Positions 1 to 11,445 of a stretch of DNA of 64,000 bases are shown one piece after another; within the stretch, counting starts at the first letter, position 1; each line of letters begins with the position of its first letter. The position numbers and the translations under genes are program-made. Under the pieces are notes generated by a model. That model worked only from the letters and a program-made list of their open reading frames with translations, made no database searches and was not told the DNA's origin. The DNA is from Leucogyrophana mollusca. Its lineage: Eukaryota > Basidiomycota > Agaricomycetes > Boletales. The DNA lies in the NCBI GenBank assembly GCA_021014945.1, contig MU266486.1:1-64000 (forward strand). The letters are read 5' to 3'.

Positions 1-914
1 GTACAAGAAAGACCAGCGCGAAACTGGAGTGCTACGACTACTAACTACTGTATATATACCTATTGGAAATGTGCACGGACCTAGCCATGCGTAGTCCGTG
101 AGGCGTTACTAGAACGTTCCTCCGTATTTGTAATACTACTACGAATGTCTTTACAAAATAGGAATGTGCTGAAAGGAAAGATAGCTACCGGATTAGATAA
201 GATGAAAAGATCTGAAGATTAGATTAAAAGGAATCATGACATGGGCATTCTGTTGCAACCTGTATCTTTAAGGTGACTGAGTATAGTAGTGACTTGTTGT
301 CAACCAAGAGACGGTGTCCTGTGCCTGCTAGCCCGATAACTAGGCAATACTCGTATCATCGGGAAGTTTAGACCGAGACCACACAGCAGTGGGATTGCTC
401 GGCTTGCACTCCGGGTGAACTAGCACAATTCAGCGGATACTCCCTGCGAGGCTGTGCGAACACCATCAATAATGGTGCATCATAGTGACCCCAACTGCAT
501 CAAACCTCTGTGGGGCGACTGCCTCCTGGTATCCATCGCGGTAACCTCTGGCGATCGGCTACCACACTGATAAGCCTCGGATACGCATTCATCGATATTC
601 ATTAACCCTTGAATGATGCATGGTTTTCTGATACACACTCTGTCCAGGAAGGGTAGAGAAGGGGAAGGCGACCGCAAACGAAGATTAAAGAGTCACCCTC
701 TCCAAAAAAAAAATGCCCCTAAGGTTCGCATGCAGAACAATGAGCCACTCCGCTTCCTTTTCCTTTTAGCCGCTCACAATATCTTTTGCGATGGTTCAAC
801 GGAGTTTGAGAGGCCTGGATGCTTCCCTGCGCGGAAGATCTTCTTCAGGAATATGTTTTCTGACACAAGAAGTATGTACTTCAAGACCTTCCCCTATACT
901 AATTTTACTTGCGT

Positions 915-948
915 GTCTTCCTATATTTCCGTTTGGCGAATACCGAGG
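915..948 (+). repeat. Diverged direct repeat, copy 1
   Basis: Begins GTCTTCCTATATTTCCG and continues TTTGGCGAATAC. The same words recur about 1 kb downstream at 1918-1954 with a few substitutions and a 3-nt insertion. It is probably debris of an old duplication or element; no coding role was recognised. Confidence 0.55.
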
Positions 949-1917
949 CGCCCTATATCCCCTTCCTGGACTGAAGTGGTAAGCTCTAACTTTCACTCAG
1001 CACCTTTCCCAACAGATCAAGGGCTGCGGGCGTTCCTATCCGGGCGCCCAAAGCCTCAAATTTGAATACCTGGACCATCGGAACAATGGAAATCTCCACC
1101 ATCGGCACCGCGACTTCGCGCAGGAACATGAATGATGGAATCCACTGATAGTTTGGTTTGTTCTTCTGATGCGTCAATCTTGCTAGGCTTGGGAGACGAT
1201 TACACGTGCCGAAGATTCGGTAGCCCGAGCTGGACGGGATTTACGCAATCCCATGCGAAGTATCGTCAGCCAGGTCTACCAGTCACACCTGGCCAATAGT
1301 GATGGGGTGATGTCTTCATATCGATGCTCACGGATGCTTGACCTTCTTCTTGAATGGAACTTCTTGTGCCTGTCCCGCAGCCCCTAAACCCCACGAAGAC
1401 TGTCATGAGCCACACTGCCTTGCGCCAAATTCTCAGACTGAAGCTTCGGCGCTAGTTTGAACGAGTGGAAAGCAGTCCCATCTGTTCCGGAGCTTCGAGA
1501 ATCTTGCTGGGTGAGTGCGTCAAATCTGACTTGTTATTTTCACTCAGTTACGCGACTAGCGCTCACTGACAAATTGCGAAGCTTCGAATCAATCCCAGGC
1601 AAATTTAGACGCCCCTTTCGAGCGCCCATGGTGGTTCATTGCCTGAGGGTCTTTCATCTTCCCTAGGCACACCGTAGAAGGAACTTGAAGACAGTTGTCC
1701 CATCTAAGAGTTCTTCGGTTCAGTTCGCCTCCGGTAAATAGTAACTTGGGGTGTGAGTGGCATAACACTCGGATCCTCTTGGCTTATCAGATATTCAAGC
1801 TGCGTTACAGGTATCAATTACGAGTGTTTATGTTAAGGACGCCGTACACCCGATGATCCTTGGATAGATCAATGAGGTCAGTCAAGTAACATAGGGAAGC
1901 AGTTGCGCCGCTAGTCT

Positions 1918-1954
1918 GTCTTCCTATACTTCCGCTGTTTGGCGAATACTAAGG
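1918..1954 (+). repeat. Diverged direct repeat, copy 2
   Basis: Second copy of the 915-948 sequence, reading GTCTTCCTATACTTCCGC and then TTTGGCGAATACTAAGG. It lies about 250 bp upstream of the amidotransferase start codon at 2205. Confidence 0.55.
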
Positions 1955-2204
1955 CTTCTTATCAGGTACATACAATGTGCTCGGTTCGCAGGCTTGATAT
2001 ACTCCACAGACTTTGTCATTCATTTCGTACATATGAACATCTGATCCTTGATCAAACCTGTGTGGCCTGAAGGTAGGACGGCAGGAGAAACGTAGCTGCC
2101 GTGTTCCGTTGGCGCTCACCGTGAAGTATAAGTCAGGCAAAGGGCTAACTACTACAGTCCAGAATTGAAATATCCTGCACACTTTAGTGGAACGTTGTTG
2201 AACC

Positions 2205-3491
2205 ATGGCACTTCCACCCCACTCGAAGGTCGCTCTGTTGATCTGCGACCCGACCAAAGAAGAGTTTATTGATTCCTACGGAACCATCACCAGCCTCTTC
2301 ACCAATCTCTATACGAGGTTTCTAATTTCAATCACAAATCCCACTGCTGACGCATCTACACTAATAAAAGCATTCCTACCCGAAGTTATACAGTCTTTCC
2401 GTGTCGACGCATTCAGTGCGATCGAGCGACAATACCCTACCGATGTCGATCAGTATGACTCGATCATAGTTTCAGGTTCAGGTAAGCCTATCGTGTAGCT
2501 ACCGAAGGCAGATACTAAACGAGGCTATGTACACCAGCTCACAGCGTCAACGATCACGATGGATGGATCACTCAACTTGCGGAGTTCTTGAATACCACTG
2601 CTACGGAACACCCCAAAGTCAAGCTCATCGGTAAGTGCCGACATCTTCGACAGTATAATGTCATACAATCGTCCGTCAGTATTCTGAAAGCACGTGGCAA
2701 CAGGGATTTGCTTCGGCCACCAGATTATTTCTCATGCCGTCTTTGGCAACCCCGTCAGGGGGAATCACAAAGGATGGGAGATAGGACCATACAAAGTCAC
2801 ACTGAACGACACCGGTAAAAAACTGTTCACAGATGTAGAGAGCTTGGTGCGTGCACTGCCCATGATGAGACTTTCTGAAGTCATACTGAATAGTGGGAAC
2901 CTGTAGAATATTGAAATGTTCCACCATGACGCTGTGTTCACCAAAGACCAGCATGCGGCCTTCAGGAAGCTGTACGAGGCGAAGCCTTACCATAAGCATC
3001 GCCCTGAAAACACCTTCCATATATGGGGGTCCAGCGAGAAGACAGCGAACCAAGGCATTGTCGCGTTGAACAAGGACGCTGAGGAAAGCGGCATGTTTGA
3101 TACGGATGATATCCATATCTTCACTTGCCAGGGCCATCCCGAACTCACGCAGGGGATGACGTCGTACTTGGTAGACCTGTTCGAGAACGAGATAGGCAAG
3201 GACTCTGTTAAAGAGGCGCGGACTCTCATCGCGGACTTCAAGGGAACGCTTGACTGGTACAAGCTCACGATGTTCATGTGGGCACTATCGACAAGGCACA
3301 CGCTGGCTCTCGGGTTCCCGATCTTTACAATCTTTACCCCTCACGGCGTCAAGAACCCAGCGGATGAGGTCATTAAAGATATCGAGAAGACGTTCAAGTT
3401 GTTTGGTAATCTGTTGCCGATAGAATCATTGGGTGGTATGTCGAAGAAGGAGAAGCCGAAGGAGGAGAGTTTGTTTGTCCTTGTAGTATGA
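2205..3491 (+). CDS. Class I glutamine amidotransferase-like protein, copy 1
   Basis: Four exons: 2205-2481, 2538-2630, 2704-2846 and 2907-3491, giving 365 aa. Introns are 56-73 nt with GT...AG ends. The protein has the GATase-1 fold signature. The nucleophile elbow GICFGHQ places catalytic Cys126, and the QGHPELT motif places His248 and Glu250, so the Cys/His/Glu triad is intact. Proteins of this class resemble the glutaminase half of GMP synthase but stand alone; their substrate is usually unknown, and some hydrolyse gamma-glutamyl bonds. No signal peptide or membrane segment is visible. An inverted paralogue at 27913-29084 has the same first three exon lengths (277, 93, 143 nt) and the same intron phases. 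This copy has a longer C-terminal tail, with about 30 extra residues before the shared ending (FVLVV here, FVLVT there). The family call is firm; the physiological role is not known. Confidence 0.9.
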
Positions 3492-4376
3492 TCCCGACCC
3501 CGACTGTTCCCTCGCTGTGGTGTTTGTATAATAGTACGATGTGCGTCCCCGGTCACGGACGCCATTGGTTGCGTATATAAAAGCTGCATTCTCTGATGTG
3601 TTTCTAAGGAGGTCATCGCACGACTGAGATGAGGATCGAAAACTGTTGTGAATCACCGGTGCGTGCATGAATGGCAGATGGTGTAGGGTAAGTTCCTCCT
3701 TTTGCTATACGGCTTAGCACCGCACTGACGGTGACTCCGTAACACTCCATCATGTTAGTTACATTGACGTCTTTAGCCTGTACGTACCGGTGACTATGAC
3801 AGAGTAATAGGCCAATCGAGTATTACATCGCCGACGACGCCTTGACCGAGTAGCCCGAGTTCGGTTATGATTTCATTGTCGATGCCAGATACCGTGCTAA
3901 TGATTACACGGCCCCCGGACGAGTCTGTAGCAGTCCGGAGGAGGGGGGATTGATTAACGTAGACATACCTTGCCTCGGATGTATCCCTTGTACGAAGAGT
4001 TGACCGGTTGACTTGGGGTAGTGTATTATTTGCCAATTGTTGAATGAGGGCCTCTGGCACACGGTCGCATTCCGGAGGGATAGTCTCATCGACATGTTCA
4101 TTAGCTTGGGTGCGGTAAGGATCTGGGTCCTTTGAGCGTGTGGACCAAACCACGTTTGAGGCATGTTGGTGCGAATGTCACGGCTTGCATTCCTGGGGCC
4201 TGAGCGCTGAGTGGATGAGCTTGCACAAGCGGTGGCTAACCCTAACCTCACATCTCGGAAACCAAACAGGCGACAGCTGCGTAACCGGACTGCCCGCTAA
4301 CACTTTGACCTGCGACCTGGTCTGGTCCTTCCAAACATCCAGCGGAATACTGTCCATATTCTGATTTAAGGTCTCG
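3492..4376. other. Intergenic, amidotransferase to VPS35
   Basis: Open frames of 80-120 codons exist on both strands (for example 3794-4251 on the minus strand), but they overlap each other and resemble no family. Presumably holds the terminator of the upstream gene and the VPS35 promoter. Confidence 0.4.
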
Positions 4377-7300
4377 ATGGCGGCGGTACCGGTCGTGGAG
4401 GAGGGAAAACTCCTTAGCGAGTCCCTCAGCACTGTCAAGATACAGGTCGGACAGATGAAGAGACACTTGGTACGTCTTCCGTGCTTTCTATATCATCTTT
4501 ATTCGCAAAATAAGGACTCTTTCGTATTCATTGTGGATAAGACTGTTAACGCTGTATTGGCGGCAGGATAACGACGATATTATGGACGCCCTCAAGAGCG
4601 CTAGTTTGATGCTCGCTGAACTGCGAACGTCATCGTTATCCCCCAAGCAATATTATGAATTATGTGTGTATCCCCACTGGCGCAACGAATGCCTATGCTA
4701 AATTAGTTGTCCTGCGCGCATTAGACATGGCCGTATTTGACGCTCTCCGCCATCTTTCGAACTATCTCTACGACGCGCATACCCAGTCCCAACACCACCT
4801 CGCAGACCTCTACGAGCTCGTCCAATATGCCGGCAACATCATCCCTCGTCTCTACCTCATGATTACAGTCGGCTCGGTCTACATGTCTATCCCAGACGCA
4901 CCGGTCAAAGAGATAATGAAGGATATGATGGAGATGTCTCGTGGAGTCCTCCATCCCGTGCGAGGACTCTTCTTGCGGCATTACCTTAGTGGACAAACGA
5001 GAGATCACCTGCCCATTGGAGTGGACGCAGGGTAGGCCACATTTTGCTCCCCTTTCCCCCTCACCTGACCGAACGAAATAGACCGGGAGGGAACCTTCAG
5101 GACTCTATCACTTTTGTCCTCACCAACTTCATCGAGATGAACAAACTCTGGGTCCGCCTACAACACCAAGGCCACTCCCGAGACCGCGAAAAGCGCGAAA
5201 TGGAGCGCAAGGAGCTGCGCATCCTTGTCGGGACGAACCTTGTCCGCCTAAGCCAGCTCGACGGCGTCGACCTCGACATGTACCAACGGAATATTCTACC
5301 AAGTATTCTTGAACAGGTCGTTAACTGTAAAGACGTTATCGCACAGGAGTACTTGATGGAGGTTGTCATCCAGGTGCGATAGTTTGATTCCGGTTGCCAA
5401 GATCTCGGTTTGACTCCCGGCGCGTAGGTATTCACCGACGAGTTTCACCTGCACACCCTCGGCCCATTCCTCTCCGCTACGGCTCAGCTACATCCGAAAG
5501 TCAACATCAAGCTCATCGTCATCGCGCTCATCGACCGTCTTGCTGCGTATGCAGCGCGTGAAGCCGAGAGCGAAGATCCGGAGGAGACGAAGCGCCAGGA
5601 AGAAGCCGCGGCACGCCGGCTCGCAGAGAAAGTCAAGATCCAGAAAGCGCGCGCTCGGGAGGGCGCCGGTTTCGCTGCCGCCGCGTCGGAGGATAGTCAT
5701 GGGGACCACACATGGGGCGTCCCGCAAAGTCCGGTGACGGACACGGAGAAGCGAATGGCAGAGATCGACATAAATGGGACCAACGGGGCGTCGGACGAAA
5801 AGTCTCTGAAGGGGAAGGAGAAGGAAGGGTCTCCTGTGAGGAAGTTTAGAGGTGTGCCAGAGAATGTGCAGCTGTTTGAGGTGTTCTGGAAGCAGGTTGT
5901 CGAGCTGATCAAGGTGCGTTTCTGATGATATTCACGTGAGTGCAGGGTAGTTGAATCCTTTGTAGGCTCGACCGGATCTATCAATACAAGACATCACAGC
6001 GCTGCTAGTTTCCCTCACTAACCTATCTCTAAGCTGTTACCCTGACAGACTAGAGTACGTCGACCAAGTGCTCGGCTTCGCACAGGACAAGATCAAAGAA
6101 TTCGCAGAGAGGTGCGGCTTGGCCCTTTTCTCTTTCCCCGCGTACTAACTCCCACCCAGCCCCGATCTGCACGCACCCCAAACAGCAAGCAACCTCGCCG
6201 CGCTCCTCGTCGCCCCAATAAATTCCTACCAGTCCGTCCTCACCCTCCTCGCCATCCCGCGGTACGTCCCCCTTCTTGCGCAGCAGCTCTTCTCCACCCG
6301 CCGCTCCATCGCGCACTCGATTATCTCGTCTGTGCTCAAGAATGAGACGATCATAGAGGCACCGGAGGACGTGGATGGGGTGCTGGAGCTCTGTCATGTG
6401 CTTATCAAGGATCAGAGCGACGCGAGTGGCGGTGGCGGTGGCCAGGCCCCTGGCGGAGGTGGAGCGAAAGACGTTAGGAGGCAGGGACCGTATCATTTGG
6501 AGAGGGAGGATCTGGCGGAGGAGCAAGGGTGGGTGGCAAGAATGGTGCACCTGTTCCGCGCGGATTCACTGGACGTGCAATTCGAGGTGCGTAGCAAGGA
6601 TATCAGGCGCTGATAAATGAGCACTCAGCAGACGCTCCTTAGCTGCTACAAACTGCCCGGAAACACTTCGAGGCGGGGGGAGAGCGTATGCGGTATACCT
6701 TCCCCGCCCTCATCACCTCGACCATCAAGCTATGTCGCAGGTACAAGAACCGCGAACACCTCGTACGTCCTCCTTCCCCTCCTCTTTGATAGTAAGCCAA
6801 CCCCAGCACAGGAAGAAGACTGGCAATCCAAAGTCTCCACCATCCTCAAATTCATCCGCCAGCTCATCTCCATCCTCTCCACCTCCGTCGAAGCCCCCTC
6901 CATCGCGCTGCGCCTCTTCCTCCTCGCCGCGCAAGTCTCCGACGAATGCGGGTTCGAAGACCTCACGTACGACCTCTACGTGCAGGCCTTCACCGTCTAC
7001 GAGGACAGCATCTCCGAGAGCCGCGCGCAGTTGCAGGCGATCACGCTTGTAATCGGGACGCTCCAGGGCGCGCGGGTGTTTGGGGTGGATAATTACGACA
7101 CGCTGATCACAAAGGCAGCGCTGCATGGCGCGAAGCTGCTGAAGAAGCCGCATCAGGCTATGGCGGTGGGGCTGGCGAGCCATTTGTGGTGGCAGGAGGC
7201 ACCTGTTGAGGAGGAGGGGGCGACGGAGGATACGCCGAAGGAGGAGGGTGAGGGCGCGAAGGCTGTAGGTGTGCTTCTACTGGCAGTCTGGCGTCTGCTT

Positions 7301-7778
7301 ACAGTCTCTTTCTCACAGTACCCCCACCAGGATAGCAAGCGCGTGCTTGAGTGCCTGCAAAAGTCCCTCCGTATCGCCAACTCAGCGACGGAGGAGATAG
7401 TCACCGTCCAGCTATACTGCGATACGCTTGATCAGTACCTGTACTACTTTGATCGCGGTGCACCCGCAGTACGTTCCGCTTCCCGTTTGCGTGTCTATAC
7501 TCGATGCGATGCTAACCCCCCACCAGGTCGCCGCGAAATTCGTAAACTCCCTCGTCGAGCTCATCACCTCCTCCATCGACAACATCTCCTCGCCAGACGT
7601 GCACCCCTCGCAGCGCGCGCCGCCCGGGCTTCTTGAGGGTGTCCAGACGCCCGAGATGATCACGCGACACTTCCGCAACTCGCTTGCTTATATCCAGGTG
7701 AAGAAGGCCTCAGGCGGGGAACGGTGGGATGACGTGGATGTAGTGGGGGCGCTGCTGAAAATGGGGCTTGCGCGGTAA
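4377..7778 (+). CDS. VPS35: Retromer subunit VPS35
   Basis: Eleven exons: 4377-4469, 4567-4663, 4725-5031, 5082-5373, 5428-5913, 5966-6111, 6160-6586, 6643-6762, 6812-7264, 7319-7468 and 7527-7778; 940 aa. VPS35 is the alpha-solenoid backbone of the retromer cargo-selective complex, which retrieves receptors from endosomes to the trans-Golgi. The hallmark block near the N-terminus reads [18 protein letters not shown], followed by [12 protein letters not shown] and [18 protein letters not shown]. The C-terminal half keeps the [20 protein letters not shown] and [10 protein letters not shown] blocks. It is longer than the roughly 800-aa animal protein, mainly because of a charged insertion at about 5560-5850 and a Gly-rich loop near 6430-6470. 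The start was chosen because [20 protein letters not shown] aligns with the family N-terminus. It converges with the BCP1 gene, 191 bp apart. Confidence 0.97.
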
Positions 7779-7969
7779 TGCGCAGCGAAGATGGGGTGAT
7801 TGGGTGTGTGGACTAGTTCACTAACGTTGTTGTTGATGTTGCCGTTGCTGTTGTGGTTCTACTTTGTAATTTGCACAGTAGTTCTTGTATATAATACCCC
7901 ATTTCGTGTTTATTCGCGAGGGGGGCCCATACCATTCAAGAGACGGGTAGACATTTATTCGTTCATTGA

Positions 7970-9057
7970 CTACGCCCCTGGTGGTTTATATACCTCGCTA
8001 ATTATATTGACGAGTTCCTGCAATCGGTTCGCGGGGACCAACATCATTCGTCCACCCGTATCAAGTCCAAATGAGTCTTTTTCGCGTGGTTGCGCGTTCG
8101 TAAACGCATAATCGACGCTGTGTGATGCGACCTGCAGGTTTCAAGACGCGTTAGACCAGATCTTGAGAAACGCGAGACTGAGGCGAGCCGCACCCTCTGA
8201 ATGTACTCGTCCTCGGGGTGGAAGGGATATACCCCGTCCGGTGATACAGCCTGCGCCGAACTGTTCGGTTTTTGTCTCTTGGAGGAGTGACTAGCCGCTT
8301 GCATGGCTTCTTCGTCTTCCGGCGAGAGCTTGTACACGCGAGAGACGAATAAGAGGTGCGAGAAGTTGAACGGCTCGTTCTACGTGCGCGAAGGCGATGA
8401 GATACGCGGGTACACAGCGACAGACTACTCACGTCCTCCAGCGCCCACTTGAGCTCGTCTATGAGCATGCGATACATTGGCGGGACAACCTGCACGGGCA
8501 TGTTTATCAGGCGCTCGCATAACACGAGCCCAACGTGATTTTGCGAGCCCAGTCCTTCCGGGCCGAGGAGGCCCTGCAGTGCAACCTGCATAGTGGGGTT
8601 CGATGCCGACTTCTCCATGATGTACGCGATGAGCGGCTTGACAGAGGGGTGGTCCTGTGCCGCAACCACATCGCCGTCAGCGCACCCTCGCCCAAGACAG
8701 CAGCCGCGCATACTCTGTGCACATTCACATTGACCACCGTCAGAAACGCATACGGATCGCTCTCGATCCCGTCGGTCTTGATCGTGCTGCCGACGCCGGG
8801 CTGGGCGAGTATGAGGTCCACGAGGTCGTGCGTGCTGAAGGCATCTGCGTCTGTCTGGAAGAGCTGGTTGAGGAGGCGCTTGAGCGCGTGGTAGTCGACG
8901 GTCGGGTTTGGGTTGAAGAATTCGAAATCGACATCGATGAGGGTCTACTGGGTTTTTGTGATGAGGGGGTAAAAGGCGAGGGCGAGAGCGGGCTTACGGG
9001 GTTGGGTTCTGAATCTGAGTCGCTGTCGTTGGCGGATTCCTGTTTTCTTTTTGCCAT
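7970..9057 (-). CDS. BCP1: BCP1/BCCIP family protein
   Basis: Five exons read from 9057 down: 8998-9057, 8714-8944, 8433-8654, 8194-8379 and 7970-8131; 286 aa. It opens with a Lys-rich then Asp/Ser-rich stretch (MAKRKQESANDSDSDSE), followed by VDFEFFNPNPTVDYHALK, the family's first conserved block. The end carries HPEDEYIQ and then FGLDTGGRMMLVPA, the characteristic C-terminal box, which is only read after the last intron is removed. Yeast Bcp1 is an essential nuclear protein that chaperones ribosomal protein Rpl23 (uL14) and affects nuclear export; animal BCCIP also binds BRCA2 and p21. An in-frame ATG seven codons upstream (9078) is possible, but 9057 matches the short basic N-terminus of relatives. 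Confidence 0.93.
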
Positions 9058-9382
9058 GATGGCGGGAGAGATATCCAAGTTTTATCGCGGGCGTGATTGA
9101 CATTTTCAGTCACTCCAATTCACGTGACATCCTCGAGCTCTCTGTTCAATCTCTGCTACATAGTTGCGATGAAATCCAGGACTGGGCCAACCGCCCTGTC
9201 GCAAACATGTAAGCCTCGGGAGAATCTTAGGCTGTTAGAGACTTGGAGTACCCCGGCTATCGTATTTCTTGTTTGGAGATGAAACCTACCCAGGCGTCAT
9301 GTTCTCTACCGTTGGAGGAGTCATATTTGGTGCACAGTAAGTTCAAGTCCGTACGACGGACAATGCAGGCAGGTTATACAAT
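9058..9382. other. Intergenic, upstream of BCP1
   Basis: Contains the presumed BCP1 promoter. No conserved open frame was seen. Confidence 0.4.
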
Positions 9383-9841
9383 TCATGGATGACAGAGTGG
9401 ACCACCACATTCAAGCACTGGGCTCGATTGCCCTTGGCTCATATTTGACCCATCCGGCCGCCCATCCCGACGGTGCCCTTCAAGCCACTTGCAGCTCCTC
9501 CCGCCTACGATGGGGAGTACACAGGGAACCTTTGCGAGTGCCCATGCGATCGCGATTCTTACTAAACTGGCGCCGTCGATTTCCTCCGCGACGGCTGCAA
9601 GGGCGGCACTCACCGTTTCCTTGGTGTCAGTCTGTGCGGAGGTAGGTTGTCCGGGTGTGAAGCTAGACGCTCTCTCGGATGGAGTTTTGTATTTCCCTGA
9701 AAGATCACTCGTCGCGCAAAAGGAAAAAACAATCAGATTCAACTTCAACAGGGACCTGTTTAATACTAGAAAGTGGACCATGCCCCCCCGTCCCGCCAGC
9801 ATCGGAACAAACGTCCAAGAGCTTGAACGCTTCATCATCAT
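9383..9841 (-). pseudogene. Aldo-keto reductase (aryl-alcohol dehydrogenase-like) relic
   Basis: A minus-strand frame of about 150 codons contains ALAAVAEEI, then IAIAWALAKVPCVLPIVGG, then RSCKWLEGH. This order and spacing match the C-terminal part of fungal aryl-alcohol dehydrogenases of the aldo-keto reductase superfamily (catalytic-barrel end with the PIVGGRK-type NADP-binding segment). Upstream on the minus strand (towards 10115) no continuous barrel follows: the tetrad Asp/Tyr/Lys/His region is missing and frames are broken. Downstream, the usual C-terminal helix region turns into low-similarity sequence. I therefore read it as a truncated, decaying gene. Similarity is judged from family knowledge, not a search. 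Confidence 0.6.
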
Positions 9842-10503
9842 TGGTGCGTACGCAATAATGAAGGGGAGGATATATCAGGGACGTACAGACTTACCTCCAG
9901 CGAACAAGCCAGACCGAGGGACATAAGTCCCAGGACCCAGACATATCAGGGAGACACGAACTGTAAAGGAGTGGCCCAGTTAGGGTGTGATTCCAGCAAT
10001 TATTCGCACCGAAACGACACCCCCCCTGCGTTCGGAGACAGGATCTAACGATCATAAGAAGATGACTCGCATCCTGCAGCAGGTCTCGAGTCTCGACGTA
10101 CCCTGTACCGACCAAGTTCGGTCACTGGTTGCGGCCGGGCTTGAAATGCTGAGGCCATTCGCGATTAGCACTCCAGATAAGAAGATGAGAGCTAGCAAGT
10201 AGCTCCGGCTTGAATCTACTTATTGTGCAGGCGCTGGAGTTCGGGGAGCAGCGCAAGTATCTGACGCAGGTTCCCTTTGTCGCCAGATCGTATCATCATT
10301 TATCTCCCAAGGCGAACTCATTGTAGGATCAATTCGATGCCTTTGGATTTGCATAGCCCACCGCCGAGTCCTGGCGGAGACGATTTTACGCGTGATGGAT
10401 TGTGGTCACCGGGTCAATCAAAATGACTACTAGTTGCCCACAAGGCTGAAATTTCCTATAACCCACTACACGCCCTATGTCCCAGCTCAAGTGCCACCAT
10501 CAA

Positions 10504-11009
10504 TTACCAAAGGTGCCACCAGGGGCTGTTGTAATTAACAGACTCAAGAACGACTTTGAAGGAGCTCATCTTCTTTCCGTTTTTGGAGGTGTTTTTGCTC
10601 CATGAGCGTATCCAGTGACCTGGGTCCTTTTCGTAAGCATCATTAAGACCAGGATCAGGAATGAAGGTATACCGATCTCATCCTTGCAGTCCACGTTCTT
10701 GTAGAACATAATCTTCGCGTTCTTGTTGCTTTGCTTTCGGAAATACAGATCATCTTTGGGGGTGGAGAAAACAAATGATTCCACTTTGTCGTTCATCGCC
10801 GCCGGGATAGGGGTGCATTTGGAGTCCGTGATCACGTCTACAGAGCCGGAGAAATGCTTGTGAGACCCGGCGCAATTCTCCTCCGAGTATATGCTCAGGC
10901 TCCATGGCACTGACGCCCAGCCTAACTTCAGTTTTTCAAATGTACAATGGGCGCTAGCGAATCCTGCCACGACGAGGCATAGAAATATAGCGGTCGAGAG
11001 TAAACGCAT
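10504..11009 (-). CDS. Small secreted cysteine-containing protein
   Basis: Two exons: 10673-11009 and 10504-10619, giving 150 aa. The start MRLLSTAIFLCLVVAGFASA is a classic signal peptide, with cleavage expected after Ala20. The mature chain has four cysteines (22, 46, 65 and 108). The order Cys-Gly..., FSG, KCTPIP, FYKNVDCKDEI resembles small beta-gamma-crystallin-like secreted proteins, but I cannot assign a family. The intron (donor 10672, GTATAC; acceptor CCCAG ending at 10620) was chosen because splicing extends the chain into a Trp/Lys-rich C-terminus ending WWHLW. Without splicing the frame stops at 10566 and gives 147 aa with a less protein-like end. It could be an effector or a cell-surface protein of a wood- or litter-associated fungus; that is inference only. 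Confidence 0.75.
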
Positions 11010-11117
11010 CTGTCGGGATTATCCGTTCAGCACTTTAGAGACTTGAGTAAAGAAAAAACACGCACTGCTTCGAATGAGGAGGGGCGTTGTAGAATTGCAC
11101 TTCCACTGAAGGGCTTC

Positions 11118-11186
11118 ATTTATACGATGGTCGACAGCGCGGAGGCAGCTCCGGCCGCGGGAAGATTCGGCGACGAGTGGATGAGG
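11118..11186 (+). repeat. Duplicated promoter-proximal block, copy 1
   Basis: Shares TACGATxGTCGACAG, then CGGCC and GACGAGTGG in the same order with 11382-11445. It covers the TATA region of the secreted-protein gene. Confidence 0.6.
11119..11124 (-). promoter_or_regulatory. TATA box of the small secreted protein gene
   Basis: TATAAA on the minus strand, about 110 bp upstream of the ATG at 11009. It lies at the start of a duplicated block (11118-11186) whose second copy (11382-11445) has lost the box. Confidence 0.5.
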
Positions 11187-11381
11187 TCCGGGGTAGTAGC
11201 CAACTTCATACGACACATGATAGTCGATATCCGATGTATGATGTTTATATCCTCTAGCTGGTTGAAATTGACTCGCACCCTATCGCACCTCCAAGCTGTT
11301 CGCTCTACCGGGGCTTCAAGTTCATGAGCGCATATCGAAGAATGGATGACTTTCCGTAGGATCTGAGGACGTTTCTAGTCT

Positions 11382-11445
11382 ATTTCAGTATACGATAGTC
11401 GACAGTGCAGAGGTAGTTCCGGCCACGGGAGACGAGTGGGGGAGG
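11382..11445 (+). repeat. Duplicated promoter-proximal block, copy 2
   Basis: Diverged second copy of 11118-11186, further upstream of the secreted-protein gene. The TATAAA is changed, and there is a small deletion before GACGAGTGG. No second gene follows it on the minus strand. Confidence 0.6.

Larger units (their letters stand above)
1..2204. other. Gene-poor left flank
   Basis: No open frame here resembles a known protein, and none can be extended across plausible introns. The only structure seen is a diverged direct repeat of about 35 nt (915-948 and 1918-1954), listed separately. Confidence 0.5.

Noticed and set aside
613..1065. 150-codon plus-strand frame at the left edge
   Set aside because: No domain, no signal peptide, shadowed by frames on both strands, and the composition looks random.
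3794..4251. Two overlapping minus-strand frames upstream of VPS35
   Set aside because: They overlap in different frames, match no family and cannot be extended by splicing.
6725..7183. Long minus-strand frame opposite VPS35
   Set aside because: Antisense shadow of a well-supported VPS35 exon with GC-rich third positions.
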